A stretch of 64,000 nt of DNA from Clostridia bacterium (GCA_900764105.1 CAAFMS010000007.1:62001-126000); one strand, 5' to 3'; numbered from the stretch's first letter, positions 1-8,399 are shown. Numbers and translations: made by a program. Notes: generated by a model not told the origin, from the letters alone.

Positions 1-917
1 GTTCTAATAAAGGCGGTCTTACCGCGAAACTCGGTTCTTACGACGTATTCATTCCGTCTTCTCAGATCAGAATCGGTTTCGTTAAAGACCTCGATAAATT
101 CGTAGGCAAACAGTTGAGACTTAAAGCCGAAAAGGTTGAAAATCAGGGCAGAAGAAAACAAATCGTAGGCTCGCAGAGAGTAATCCTCGAAGCGGAAAAG
201 GCTGAAAGAGACGCCGCAAAGGCTAAGAAAGAAGAAGAGTTCTTCTCGTCTATCAACGAAGGAGACGTCGTTACGGGTACCGTTGTAAGATTTGCTGCGT
301 TCGGCGCGTTCGTTGACGTAAACGGATTCGATTGTCTCGCTCATATCTCCGATTTGTCCTGGACTAACGCTAAAACTCCCGCCGACGTTCTTGAAATCGG
401 CAAGCAATACGAATTTAAGGTATTGAAATGCGATAAAGAGACGAAGAAAGTTTCGCTCGGATATAAACAGCTTCAGCCGAAGCCGTGGCAACTTGCAGGC
501 GACAAATACTCGATCGGCGAAACCGTAAAGGGTAAAGTTGTAAGAATAGTAAGTTTCGGCGCGTTCGTAGAAGTAGAAAAAGGAATCGACGGACTTGTTC
601 ACGTTTCTCAGATTTCTCACGAATGGCTTGAGAACCCCACTTCGGTACTTAAAGTAGGCGACGAAGTAGAAGCGAAGATTATCGATATGGACGTCGAGAA
701 AGAGAAGATGACTCTTTCTATTAAGGCGCTTACTCCCGCTCCGGAAGGCGTATCCAAGCCGAGAAGAGACCGTAAAGAAGACGGCGAAGCGGCAGAAGGC
801 GAAGAAAAGCCGAGAAGAGCAAGAAGAGAAAAGGCTGTTGAAAACGACGATGAACCCAGAGAATGGAAAGAAGGCGGCGTAGACGGCATTTCCCTCGGAG
901 ACCTCCTTAATAAATAA
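1..917 (+). CDS. S1 RNA-binding domain protein, 3' part (RpsA-like or IspH-S1 fusion)
   Basis: The reading frame is open from base 3 to the TAA at 915-917, so the gene begins upstream of the window; the TTG at 114 is internal. The visible part holds the end of one OB-fold followed by two full S1 motifs. The first begins near EGDVVTGTVVRFAAFGAF and the second near IGETVKGKVVRIVSFGAF, each with the typical GAFV and HISD or HVSQIS strings. A charged Lys/Arg/Glu-rich tail closes the protein. S1 repeats bind single-stranded RNA and help mRNA onto the 30S subunit. In many Clostridia this module is fused behind IspH, and the missing N-terminus means that cannot be judged here. A strong terminator follows immediately. 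Confidence 0.88.
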   Translation, partial: SNKGGLTAKLGSYDVFIPSSQIRIGFVKDLDKFVGKQLRLKAEKVENQGRRKQIVGSQRVILEAEKAERDAAKAKKEEEFFSSINEGDVVTGTVVRFAAFGAFVDVNGFDCLAHISDLSWTNAKTPADVLEIGKQYEFKVLKCDKETKKVSLGYKQLQPKPWQLAGDKYSIGETVKGKVVRIVSFGAFVEVEKGIDGLVHVSQISHEWLENPTSVLKVGDEVEAKIIDMDVEKEKMTLSIKALTPAPEGVSKPRRDRKEDGEAAEGEEKPRRARREKAVENDDEPREWKEGGVDGISLGDLLNK

Positions 918-926
918 CAAAAAATT

Positions 927-952
927 AACCGCATCAAACGATGCGGTTTTTT
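927..952 (+). terminator. intrinsic terminator of the S1-domain gene
   Basis: A nine-base-pair stem (AACCGCATC with GATGCGGTT) closes a four-base loop and runs straight into a T tract. It starts ten bases after the stop codon. Confidence 0.9.
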
Positions 953-965
953 ATATGCTTTTTAT

Positions 966-994
966 TTGACAAGCGGAATTAGTTTTGATATAAT
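966..994 (+). promoter_or_regulatory. SigA promoter of the TM1266/ABC operon
   Basis: Perfect -35 TTGACA at 966-971, a 17-base spacer and perfect -10 TATAAT at 989-994. Transcription should start near 1001, about 165 bases before the first start codon. Confidence 0.9.
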
Positions 995-1167
995 ACAAGT
1001 ACTGAATCGATGAGTTTTCGGAGAGGAAGTCCATTAAAAATCTTTTGTCTTTCGCGAGCGAACTTCTCTTGCGACGGTCAAAACGGCTATATGTGACTTT
1101 TTTACGCATACTCATTTTCGGGTATGCGTTTTTTATAAGAACAAGTAAATTTCGGAGGTCATTCAAT
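995..1167 (+). promoter_or_regulatory. structured 5' leader with attenuator terminator; possible riboswitch or small RNA
   Basis: The transcript begins with about 165 untranslated bases. A long-range pairing is possible between AGAGGAAGT near 1023 and ACTTCTCT near 1064. A small GC-rich hairpin (CGCGAG with CTTGCG) lies near 1057-1077. An intrinsic terminator follows at 1104-1134, and only then comes the ribosome-binding site at 1153-1159. I could not match it to the TPP, FMN, SAM, glycine, THF, T-box or c-di-GMP consensus. It could be an unrecognised riboswitch, a protein-controlled attenuator or a short stand-alone RNA. Confidence 0.5.
1104..1134 (+). terminator. leader terminator (attenuator) before the TM1266-type gene
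   Basis: Eight-base-pair stem (ACGCATAC with GTATGCGT) followed by six T residues. It lies between the promoter and the first gene of the operon, so read-through must be allowed for expression. Confidence 0.8.
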
Positions 1168-1419
1168 ATGAGAATTGCCGTAATAGGTATAGTTATCGAG
1201 AAAAACAGAAATTCCGCAGGCGCGGTGAACGCAGTTCTATCCGACTACGGGGATTACGTCGTCGGCAGAATGGGTGTTCCCGACAAGCAGGACGAAGTTT
1301 ACGTTATAAGCGTCATTGTTAAGGCGACGAACGAAATAATTTCGGCTATAACGGGTAAATTAGGTAAAATCGCGAACGTTATCGTAAAATCGGCGGTTAC
1401 TTCGTGTGAAATCAAGTAA
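1168..1419 (+). CDS. TM1266-type ACT-like regulator linked to iron-only hydrogenase systems
   Basis: An 83-residue protein starting MRIAVIGIVIE. It matches the small ACT/NikR-C-like family named after TM1266 and annotated as putative regulator of the iron-only hydrogenase system. I chose the ATG at 1168 because GGAGGT lies seven bases upstream; the longer open frame from 1045 runs through the leader hairpins. The family has an alpha-beta ferredoxin-like fold and usually oligomerises, and its ligand is not established. It heads an operon with an ABC importer and lies 8 kb from a sensory hydrogenase, which fits the family name. Family identity is confident; biochemical function is not. Confidence 0.78.
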   Translation: MRIAVIGIVIEKNRNSAGAVNAVLSDYGDYVVGRMGVPDKQDEVYVISVIVKATNEIISAITGKLGKIANVIVKSAVTSCEIK

Positions 1420-1445
1420 ATATAAAAACAAAGGAGTGTTTTCAA

Positions 1446-2495
1446 ATGAAAAAATTACTATCAATCTTTTTGGCTGTCATTATGCTTTTCGTAGTCGCAT
1501 CTTGCAATAATAACGAATCGGCAAGTGATAAAACGTCAAACTCTGCAAGCGAAAGCGTAAGCGTTGAAAATTCGGAGAGCATTACGCTTCAGAACAAAAC
1601 GTTTAAAATCGGAGTCGTAGACGGCGCGCCGTCGCTCGTAGTCGCCAACCTTTGCGACGGGTTTAATTACTCCGACGATAAATACAATTATTCTACCGAA
1701 ATCGAAATAACGAACACGCCTCAGAACATTATCGCCGGTTTTGCAAATAAAACCTACGATATGGCTATCGTACCGCTTAACCTTGCGGCAACCGCGTATA
1801 ATAAAAATCTCGGCGTAAAACTCGCCACGGTAAATATTTTCGGCGTATTATATATGGTAGGAAGAGAAGAAATTACCGATTTAAACAAACTTAAAGGCGA
1901 GGTCGTATACAGCGTAGGCGCAGGCGGTACGCCCGAAATAGTTTTCAAGCATATTTTAACCGCTAACAATATTAAATTTGAAGACGGAATGCCTGATACG
2001 CCGAAAGACGATACGGTATATATTAACACCGTCAGCGTGGCGAGCGAAGCGATCACGGCTTTAAAAACGAAAAAAGCAAACTACGCCATACTCGGCGAAC
2101 CCGTAGTAACGCAGGCAATAAAAAGCACGGGAACGGTTGTCGCCCTTGATTTGCAGAAAGAATTTTCAAAAATTCATAACGGCGTAAAATTCGTTCAGGC
2201 AGGCCTCGTCGTTAAAAACGAAGTTGCGGAAAGCGGCGAATATCTCAACAAACTCATTGAAAAAATGAGCGGCAACAAAGATTATCTTTATGCCGAAAAA
2301 GATAACGTTATTGCAAAACTTCAATCTAAGGGAAGTCAGTTAAAAGTCGCGCTTACCAAAGAAACGCTTGACAGATGTTTTATAGGCGTAAAGTCGGCGA
2401 AAGGCTTAAAAACGGAAATAGAGGCGTTCTTAACCCTTCTCGACGCTAAAAATTACGGCGGTAAGATTCCCGACGAAAACTTCTATCTGAAATGA
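1446..2495 (+). CDS. ABC transporter substrate-binding lipoprotein (NMT1/ThiY/SsuA-like)
   Basis: A 349-residue protein with a lipoprotein signal ending VASC (Cys20), then a Ser/Asn-rich linker and a periplasmic-binding-protein type 2 fold. Such proteins catch the solute outside the membrane and hand it to the permease encoded next. AAGGAG at 1431-1436 precedes the ATG. The fold and the partner permease belong to the nitrate/taurine/hydroxymethylpyrimidine/riboflavin class. The true substrate cannot be read from the sequence, and no TPP riboswitch is present to point to a thiamin precursor. The stop overlaps the permease start. Confidence 0.82.
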   Translation: MKKLLSIFLAVIMLFVVASCNNNESASDKTSNSASESVSVENSESITLQNKTFKIGVVDGAPSLVVANLCDGFNYSDDKYNYSTEIEITNTPQNIIAGFANKTYDMAIVPLNLAATAYNKNLGVKLATVNIFGVLYMVGREEITDLNKLKGEVVYSVGAGGTPEIVFKHILTANNIKFEDGMPDTPKDDTVYINTVSVASEAITALKTKKANYAILGEPVVTQAIKSTGTVVALDLQKEFSKIHNGVKFVQAGLVVKNEVAESGEYLNKLIEKMSGNKDYLYAEKDNVIAKLQSKGSQLKVALTKETLDRCFIGVKSAKGLKTEIEAFLTLLDAKNYGGKIPDENFYLK

Positions 2496-3286
2496 AAAAA
2501 ACACTAAAAAACGGTCTCGCCGTGCTTGTATCGGTATCCGTTATCATACTTATATGGTTTGCGGTGTCGGCAAGAATTGACAGCGAACTGATTATACCGA
2601 CGCCGTCTCTCGTTTTGAAAAACGTTTGTATAGCCTTTTTAGAAGCGAGCGTCTGGCGGGCTGTTTTCGGAACGTTGGGCAGGGTAGCGGTAAGTTTTTT
2701 GATTTCTTTCGCAGTCGCACTTCTTTTCGCTATAGCGGCTAATCGGTTTAAATATCTCGAAAAAGCCTTTTATCCGCTCGTCGCGGCAATGAGAGCGACG
2801 CCTACGATGTCGGTTATTTTGCTTTGTCTGATATGGCTTAAACCGTCGAAAAGTCCAATAGCTGTATCTTTTATCGTCGTTTTTCCAATGTTATATTCGG
2901 CGATACTGAACGCGCTTAAAAACAGGAATAAATCAATCGAGGAAATGGCGAGAGCCTATGGCGTCGGCAGGTTTAAAATATTTTTAGGAATTACGGTCAG
3001 AGAAGTTATAGACGGGCTTTTTTCCGATTTTATAACAATTCTTGCCTTTAACGTAAAACTTACCGTGGCGGGAGAGTCGCTCGCAAACACAAGAAGAAGT
3101 ATCGGCAGAGAAATGAGCGTAGCAAACGTGAATTTCGAAACTGCAAGGCTTATCGCTTTAACCGTGATAGCGATTTTGTTATCGATAATAATCGAAGTCG
3201 TCGTTAAACTTATCCGTTACGCGATAATAAGAGGTATAAATGAGTATAATCGTAAAAAAACTATCAAAACGTTATCTCTCGGCTGA
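2492..3286 (+). CDS. ABC transporter permease (SsuC/ThiX-like)
   Basis: A 264-residue inner-membrane protein with about six hydrophobic segments. It carries the ABC-coupling EAA-type motif, seen as EEMARAYGVGRFKIFLGITV in the second half, which docks on the ATPase. The ATG at 2492 overlaps the preceding TGA (ATGA), and the 3' end overlaps the ATPase gene by 47 bases, showing tight translational coupling in a three-gene importer operon. The closest classes are the aliphatic sulfonate, taurine and HMP permeases. Specificity is unknown. Confidence 0.85.
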   Translation: MKKTLKNGLAVLVSVSVIILIWFAVSARIDSELIIPTPSLVLKNVCIAFLEASVWRAVFGTLGRVAVSFLISFAVALLFAIAANRFKYLEKAFYPLVAAMRATPTMSVILLCLIWLKPSKSPIAVSFIVVFPMLYSAILNALKNRNKSIEEMARAYGVGRFKIFLGITVREVIDGLFSDFITILAFNVKLTVAGESLANTRRSIGREMSVANVNFETARLIALTVIAILLSIIIEVVVKLIRYAIIRGINEYNRKKTIKTLSLG

Positions 3287-3947
3287 CGGTACGGAAACGG
3301 TCGTTTTTGAAAATTTTTCCGCGGAGTTTCAAGACGGGAAAGTTACCGCGGTTTTAGGTCCTTCGGGCGTTGGGAAAAGTACGCTTCTGAATTGTATAGG
3401 CGGGCTTACGTCATTCGGCGGCGAAATAGTCGGTGCGGGCGAAGTTGCCTACGTTTTTCAGGACGACAGACTTATACCTCACAAAACCGTTTACGGAAAT
3501 ATAGAGTTTACGCTTCCCGAAGCGAGTAAAGAGGAAAAGGCGTCGAGAATAAAAAGCGTTCTCGAAACGGTTGAAATGACCGACAAGGCTTCGTCTTTCC
3601 CCGAAGAATTATCGGGCGGACAAAAAAAGAGAGTCTCGCTTGCGAGGGCTTTTGCGGCAAAGAAGGACGTAATACTTTTAGACGAACCCTTTTCATCGCT
3701 CGATTTGGCTTTAAAATCCCGAATTTCAGCCGACTTTACGGCAATGCTCGAACGTGAGCCTAAAACGGTAATTTTCGTCACTCACGACGTGGATGAGGCG
3801 TTGACGCTCGCGGATGAAATACTTGTATTGAACGATGGCAGGATTTCGTTTAAAATTTCGATCGAAGAGCCGAGAAAGGGCAGAGATATTACCGGGAAAC
3901 ATATTAACGAAGTGAGAAAAAAACTTTACGAGGCAATACTTGTATAA
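3240..3947 (+). CDS. ABC transporter ATP-binding protein (SsuB/ThiZ-like)
   Basis: A 235-residue ATPase with every nucleotide-binding motif: Walker A GPSGVGKST, Q-loop VFQDDRLIP, signature LSGGQKKRVSLARAF, Walker B VILLDEPFSSLD and switch histidine VTHDVDEAL. It powers the permease whose gene it overlaps. The ATG at 3240 is supported by alignment of the N-terminal beta strand with the family. No terminator of obvious strength follows; about 130 AT-rich bases separate it from mazF. Confidence 0.9.
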   Translation: MSIIVKKLSKRYLSADGTETVVFENFSAEFQDGKVTAVLGPSGVGKSTLLNCIGGLTSFGGEIVGAGEVAYVFQDDRLIPHKTVYGNIEFTLPEASKEEKASRIKSVLETVEMTDKASSFPEELSGGQKKRVSLARAFAAKKDVILLDEPFSSLDLALKSRISADFTAMLEREPKTVIFVTHDVDEALTLADEILVLNDGRISFKISIEEPRKGRDITGKHINEVRKKLYEAILV

Positions 3948-4081
3948 AATTTAATATTCGGTCAAAAATATCAATGGCAACCCCGAGATTATAAACTACA
4001 TACAATAAAGTAGGGGTAAACGCCAAATAATAAGGGCGGACAAACGATAGAAATAAAATATCCGCCTTACGAGGACCGAAT

Positions 4082-4435
4082 ATGATTAAGAGAGGAGACC
4101 TGTATTACGCAGATTTAAGTCCCGTAGTCGGAAGCGAACAAGGCGGCGTGAGACCCGTTCTGGTTGTTCAGAACGACGTAGGAAACAAGTACAGCCCCAC
4201 GATAATCGCAGCGGCGGTAACGAGCAAACTGACGAAAGCGAGGCTGCCGACGCATATCGAACTTGACGCGTCCCTTTACGGACTAAGTAAAAACTCAGTT
4301 GTTCTTTTGGAACAGATTCGAACTCTCGACAAAAGGAGACTAAAAGAAAAAATAGGCGAACTACCTTTTACTACGATGCAAAAAGTGGACGGGGCGTTGC
4401 TTATAAGTCTCGGGTTTGCCGAAAGATCGGTTTGA
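4082..4435 (+). CDS. MazF/EndoA-type mRNA interferase
   Basis: A 117-residue toxin of the MazF/PemK family. The N-terminal strand [31 protein letters not shown] and the later [15 protein letters not shown] segment are hallmarks of the Bacillus EndoA branch. These enzymes cut mRNA at short single-stranded sequences. GAGGAC lies just before the ATG, and an imperfect inverted repeat (AAGGGCGGA with TCCGCCTT, about 4033-4068) precedes it. No MazE/EndoAI-like reading frame lies upstream, so the antitoxin is absent here, encoded elsewhere, or very short. In Bacilli this gene often sits with alr and its antitoxin, and neither is present. Confidence 0.88.
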   Translation: MIKRGDLYYADLSPVVGSEQGGVRPVLVVQNDVGNKYSPTIIAAAVTSKLTKARLPTHIELDASLYGLSKNSVVLLEQIRTLDKRRLKEKIGELPFTTMQKVDGALLISLGFAERSV

Positions 4436-4509
4436 AAAACAAATTTTACGTCTTATGTGAGTAATTTTGCAGATTATTTACATAAGGCGTAATTTTTTTA
4501 CCAAAACAG

Positions 4510-4538
4510 TTTACTTTTTTATCCAAAAGTGATAAAAT
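4510..4538 (+). promoter_or_regulatory. SigA promoter of xre-nadE
   Basis: -35 TTTACT at 4510-4515 and -10 TAAAAT at 4533-4538 with a 17-base spacer. A GAGGTG ribosome-binding site at 4554-4559 leads to the ATG at 4564. Confidence 0.6.
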
Positions 4539-4563
4539 GATATTATAACGTAAGAGGTGAATT

Positions 4564-6711
4564 ATGGACGACGTAGTACAGAGGATAAAAAAGTATAAAC
4601 AGATGTTTTCGATAACGAGCGAGGAATTGTCTAAAAAGAGCAAAATTCCGCTCGGAACGCTTAACAAAATACTGTCTTCATCGACTAAGAGCATAAAGAC
4701 GGAAACTCTCGCTGCGATAGCAAGCGGTCTCGGCGTTACCGTGTCTGATCTCGTCGGTAAGGAGAAGAGAGGCGAAACGTATACCGTAACCGTTTCGGAA
4801 CCGATTTTATCTTATTGCAAAGTCGCCGCCGTCACGCCCGAGATAAAAGTCGGAGACGTTGAAAAAAATACGAAGGCGATTATCGACGCAATAGAGGAAT
4901 ACTCGATAAAACGCGTTAAAGTCCTTGTTTTCCCTGAACTATGCCTGTCGGGATATACCGCTTCGGATTTGTTTTATATGGATACGCTTTTAAAAGCGTG
5001 CGAGAAATCGCTTGTTAAAATCGCGGATAATACCGTTAACTGCGACACGCTCGTGTTCGTTGGCTCGCCGCTTAAAAGAAACGGCAAACTATATAATTGC
5101 GCGGTTGCGATTTGCAAGGGTAAAATTTTGGGCGTCGTTCCGAAAAAGTTTATTCCTTCATATAACGAATTTTACGAGAAGAGACAATTCAGCGTTCCCG
5201 ATGAGGAAAATTCGACGATTTTTATACAGAGCAAAGAATATCCGTTCGGCAATAAACTGATTTTCAGAAACAAGTATTACCCCGAAATGAAAGTCGCCGC
5301 TGAGATATGCGAAGACCTGTGGACGGTAAAATCGCCGTCCTGCGATTACGCCGTGGCGGGGGCTAACGTTATCGTAAACCTTTCCGCGAGCGACGAAATA
5401 ATCGGCAAAGCGGAATACAGAAGAAAACTCGTCTCGATGCAGTCGGCAAAGTGCGTGGCGGCTTACGTTTACTCCGATGCGGGAACGGGCGAATCGTCTA
5501 CGGATATGGTATTTTCGGGTCATAACCTTATAGCCGAAAATGGAAAACTGTTGTCCGAAAGTGAGATTTTTGGCGACGGAGTAGCCGTTGCGGACGTCGA
5601 TTTGAGTTTTTTGGAGTATGAAAGGAGTAAACTTTTCAATTATTCCTTCGGAAATACAGACGAGTATAAATTTATAGAATTTACCGCTTCGCTCAACTTC
5701 GACAGAACTGACAGAAAGTATGAAAAAACGCCTTTCGTTCCTGTCGACGATAACGAACTTAAAAACAGAATAAATCTTATATTAAATATCCAATCGGAAG
5801 GGCTTGCGAGAAGAGTTAAACACACGAATTGCAAAACGCTCGTTATCGGCTTGTCGGGAGGACTCGACAGTACGCTTGCGCTTTTGGTCGCGTGCAGGGC
5901 AATGGATAAACTTTCGAGAAAGAGAAAGGATATTATCGCGATAAGCATGCCGTGTTTCGGAACTACCGACAGAACTAAAAACAACGCAAAAACTCTTTCC
6001 GAGCAGTTGGGGACGACTTATAAGGAGATAAATATTACCGAATCGGTAAAATCGCACTTTAAAGACATAGGACAAAACGAGAAAAATACCGACGTGACCT
6101 ACGAAAACTCGCAGGCGAGAGAGCGTACGCAGGTTCTTATGGATATCGCTAACAAAAGCGGAGGGCTTGTCGTCGGCACGGGCGACTTATCCGAACTTGC
6201 TTTGGGTTGGGCGACTTATAACGGAGATCACATGTCTATGTACGGAGTGAACGCTTCAGTTCCGAAAACGCTTGTAAGATATATCGTAAAACACGTTGCC
6301 GAAGAGAGTAAGGTTAAAACTAAAAAGGTTTTGCTCGACATTCTCGACACGCCCGTAAGCCCCGAACTTATTCCTGCCGAAAACGGCGAGATAAAACAAA
6401 AAACCGAGGATATAGTCGGACCTTACGTTCTGCACGACTTTTTCCTTTATCATTTCGTTCGTTCGGGCTTCGCGCCGTCTAAAATATTCAAGATTGCCGA
6501 GGCTACGTTTGATGGCGAATACGATTCAAAGACGATATATAAATGGCTCGAAACGTTTATAAAGAGATTTTTCGCTCAGCAATTCAAACGTTCGTGTCTG
6601 CCCGACGGCGTAAAGGTGGGCAGCGTTGCGTTATCGCCGAGGGGCGACTGGCGCATGCCGAGCGACGCGTCCGCTGAAATTTGGCTGAAAGATTTACGGA
6701 GAGTAAAATAA
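4564..6711 (+). CDS. nadE: glutamine-dependent NAD+ synthetase with N-terminal XRE helix-turn-helix
   Basis: A 715-residue three-domain protein. Residues 1-65 form an XRE/HTH_3 DNA-binding domain (SITSEELSKKSKIPLGTLNKIL). Residues 85-350 are a nitrilase-fold glutaminase with the expected Glu125 (FPELCLSGY), Lys194 or Lys195 (PKKFIPSYNEF) and Cys249 (AEICEDLW). Residues 400-710 are the ATP-pyrophosphatase domain with SGGLDS at 431-436. It makes NAD from deamido-NAD, ATP and ammonia released from glutamine. Glutamine-dependent NadE normally has about 640 residues, and the surplus is the HTH. The ATG with a good ribosome-binding site lies before the HTH, so the fusion is translated. It is followed by its own terminator and is probably monocistronic. 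The regulatory role of the HTH is inference. Confidence 0.93.
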   Translation: MDDVVQRIKKYKQMFSITSEELSKKSKIPLGTLNKILSSSTKSIKTETLAAIASGLGVTVSDLVGKEKRGETYTVTVSEPILSYCKVAAVTPEIKVGDVEKNTKAIIDAIEEYSIKRVKVLVFPELCLSGYTASDLFYMDTLLKACEKSLVKIADNTVNCDTLVFVGSPLKRNGKLYNCAVAICKGKILGVVPKKFIPSYNEFYEKRQFSVPDEENSTIFIQSKEYPFGNKLIFRNKYYPEMKVAAEICEDLWTVKSPSCDYAVAGANVIVNLSASDEIIGKAEYRRKLVSMQSAKCVAAYVYSDAGTGESSTDMVFSGHNLIAENGKLLSESEIFGDGVAVADVDLSFLEYERSKLFNYSFGNTDEYKFIEFTASLNFDRTDRKYEKTPFVPVDDNELKNRINLILNIQSEGLARRVKHTNCKTLVIGLSGGLDSTLALLVACRAMDKLSRKRKDIIAISMPCFGTTDRTKNNAKTLSEQLGTTYKEINITESVKSHFKDIGQNEKNTDVTYENSQARERTQVLMDIANKSGGLVVGTGDLSELALGWATYNGDHMSMYGVNASVPKTLVRYIVKHVAEESKVKTKKVLLDILDTPVSPELIPAENGEIKQKTEDIVGPYVLHDFFLYHFVRSGFAPSKIFKIAEATFDGEYDSKTIYKWLETFIKRFFAQQFKRSCLPDGVKVGSVALSPRGDWRMPSDASAEIWLKDLRRVK

Positions 6712-6731
6712 AACGCAAAACGGTAAAACCA

Positions 6732-6766
6732 AAAACGCGAGGTTATAAAAATCTCGCGTTTTATTT
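6732..6766 (+). terminator. terminator of nadE
   Basis: Ten-base-pair stem AAAACGCGAG with CTCGCGTTTT, an eleven-base loop and a T-rich tail. Confidence 0.85.
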
Positions 6767-6787
6767 GTATTTATGCGGTATAAACGC

Positions 6788-6816
6788 TTGCAAAAATGCT
6801 TATGTGGTGATATAAT
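6788..6816 (+). promoter_or_regulatory. SigA promoter of the AbrB-lyase-transporter operon
   Basis: -35 TTGCAA at 6788-6793, a 17-base spacer and perfect -10 TATAAT at 6811-6816. Confidence 0.8.
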
Positions 6817-6860
6817 CATACGGTATAATAAGTATGAAAAGTATAACGAGGTGAGGATAG

Positions 6861-7091
6861 TTGCCAAAAGGAAAACAGGTACTCGGCAAACAAACCGAAA
6901 AGCGTATTTTCGGCACGGCGAAAGTCGGCGAAAAAGGACAAATAGTTATTCCTAAAGAAGCCCGAGAAGCGTTTGGAATAAATACAGGCGATACAATGAT
7001 GATTTTCGGCGACGTTACCTGCGGAATCTTTATTACAAAAGCCGAATTGTTCGAAAAAACGGCAGACGAAATCATCGAGAGGTTAAAATAA
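6861..7091 (+). CDS. AbrB/MazE/SpoVT-type DNA-binding protein
   Basis: A 76-residue protein whose swapped-hairpin motif (AKVGEKGQIVIPKEAREAFGI) identifies the AbrB/SpoVT fold. Such proteins dimerise and bind AT-rich operators. The TTG at 6861 is taken as the start because GAGGTGAGG lies just upstream and the first residues continue the fold; there is no in-frame ATG nearby. The stop overlaps the lyase start by one base, so it is the first gene of an operon and a likely autoregulator or regulator of the lyase. It lacks the C-terminal GAF domain of SpoVT. Confidence 0.82.
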   Translation: MPKGKQVLGKQTEKRIFGTAKVGEKGQIVIPKEAREAFGINTGDTMMIFGDVTCGIFITKAELFEKTADEIIERLK

Positions 7092-8371
7092 TGAATATAA
7101 AAAGAGCGTATGAAAATCTCGGCATATCGGAAGAGGTATACGAGTTCGGCGAGAAAATTCTCGAAGGACTTTCCGAGAGATTTGAAAAAATAGACAGAAT
7201 TGCCGAATACAATCAATGTAAAGTGCTTTCGGCGATGCATAAGAACAAGGTTGACGTAGCGTGTTTCAACGCGTCTACCGGATACGGCTATAACGACCTC
7301 GGCAGAGATAAAATAGAAAAAGTCTACGCCGACACGTTCCACACCGAGGCGGCGCTCGTCCGACCTCAGATAGTATGCGGAACGCACGCTTTGACAGTCG
7401 CATTATCTGCGAATTTGCTCCCCGGAGACGAACTTCTTTCGCCCGTCGGCAAACCTTACGACACTTTGGAAGAGGTAATCGGTATCAGACCGTCGAAGTG
7501 TTCGCTTAAAGAATACGGCGTAACGTACAGACAGGTCGATTTACTCGAAGACGGTTCGTTTGACTATGATAAAATAGCAGAAGCGATTAACGAAAAGACT
7601 AAACTCGTTACCATTCAGAGAAGTAAAGGCTATCAGACGAGGCCGACTTTTTCCGTTAAACAGATAGGCGAACTTATAGCGTTCGTAAAGAAAATTAAAC
7701 CGTCGCTTACCGTTATGGTAGACAACTGTTACGGCGAATTTGTGGAAACGGAAGAGCCTTCCGACTACGGCGCGGATATGGTCGTAGGTTCGCTTATAAA
7801 GAACCCCGGCGGAGGTCTTGCCCCCGTGGGCGGCTATATCTGCGGCACGCAGGAATGCGTTGACAGATGCGCGTACAGATTATCAGCCCCGGGTCTCGGA
7901 CAGGAAGTCGGAGCGAGCCTCGGTGTAATGCAGAGTTTTTATCAGGGCTTTTTCCTTTCGCCGACGGTAGTCGCGGGAGCGGTCAAAGGGGCGATATTTG
8001 CCGCGGAGGCTTACGAGAAACTCGGTTTTAACGTTTATCCGTCGGGAAAGACCGAAAGACACGATATTATACAGGCAGTCGAACTCGGCAGCAAAGAGGG
8101 TATGATTGCCTTCTGTAAGGGAATACAGAGGTCTGCTCCCGTAGACAGTTACGTTACGCCCATTCCGTGGGCAATGCCGGGATATGAAAGCGAGGTCATT
8201 ATGGCAGCCGGAGCGTTCGTGCAGGGTTCATCGATAGAACTTTCAGCCGACGGACCGATAAGAGAACCCTACGCTATATATTTCCAAGGCGGGCTGACTT
8301 GGTATCACGCTAAAATCGGTATTCTGACTTCGCTTCAGGAAATGCTTGACGCGGGTTTAATAAAATTATAA
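7091..8371 (+). CDS. methionine gamma-lyase family PLP enzyme (YnbB / 'aluminium resistance' family)
   Basis: A 426-residue fold-type-I PLP enzyme. The cofactor lysine is probably Lys237 in GSLIKNPGGG, with the pyridine-binding Asp211 in VDNCYGEF. The family is annotated as methionine gamma-lyase family or aluminium resistance protein and corresponds to YnbB of Bacillus; the physiological substrate is not settled. Cys/Met metabolism superfamily members eliminate sulfur groups to give an oxoacid, ammonia and a thiol. The start overlaps the stop of the AbrB-type gene (TAATG). The length agrees with the family (about 420). Confidence 0.85.
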   Translation: MNIKRAYENLGISEEVYEFGEKILEGLSERFEKIDRIAEYNQCKVLSAMHKNKVDVACFNASTGYGYNDLGRDKIEKVYADTFHTEAALVRPQIVCGTHALTVALSANLLPGDELLSPVGKPYDTLEEVIGIRPSKCSLKEYGVTYRQVDLLEDGSFDYDKIAEAINEKTKLVTIQRSKGYQTRPTFSVKQIGELIAFVKKIKPSLTVMVDNCYGEFVETEEPSDYGADMVVGSLIKNPGGGLAPVGGYICGTQECVDRCAYRLSAPGLGQEVGASLGVMQSFYQGFFLSPTVVAGAVKGAIFAAEAYEKLGFNVYPSGKTERHDIIQAVELGSKEGMIAFCKGIQRSAPVDSYVTPIPWAMPGYESEVIMAAGAFVQGSSIELSADGPIREPYAIYFQGGLTWYHAKIGILTSLQEMLDAGLIKL

Positions 8372-8399
8372 AAAAGGATTACAAAAGAGGATAAAATTT

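Noticed and set aside
114..917. Complete gene starting at the TTG at 114
   Set aside because: The frame is open to the window edge and the preceding 37 codons continue the S1 fold, so the gene is truncated by the window.
995..1134. TPP riboswitch before the ABC importer
   Set aside because: The importer resembles HMP transporters, but the conserved CUGAGA and the second helix core of the TPP aptamer are absent.
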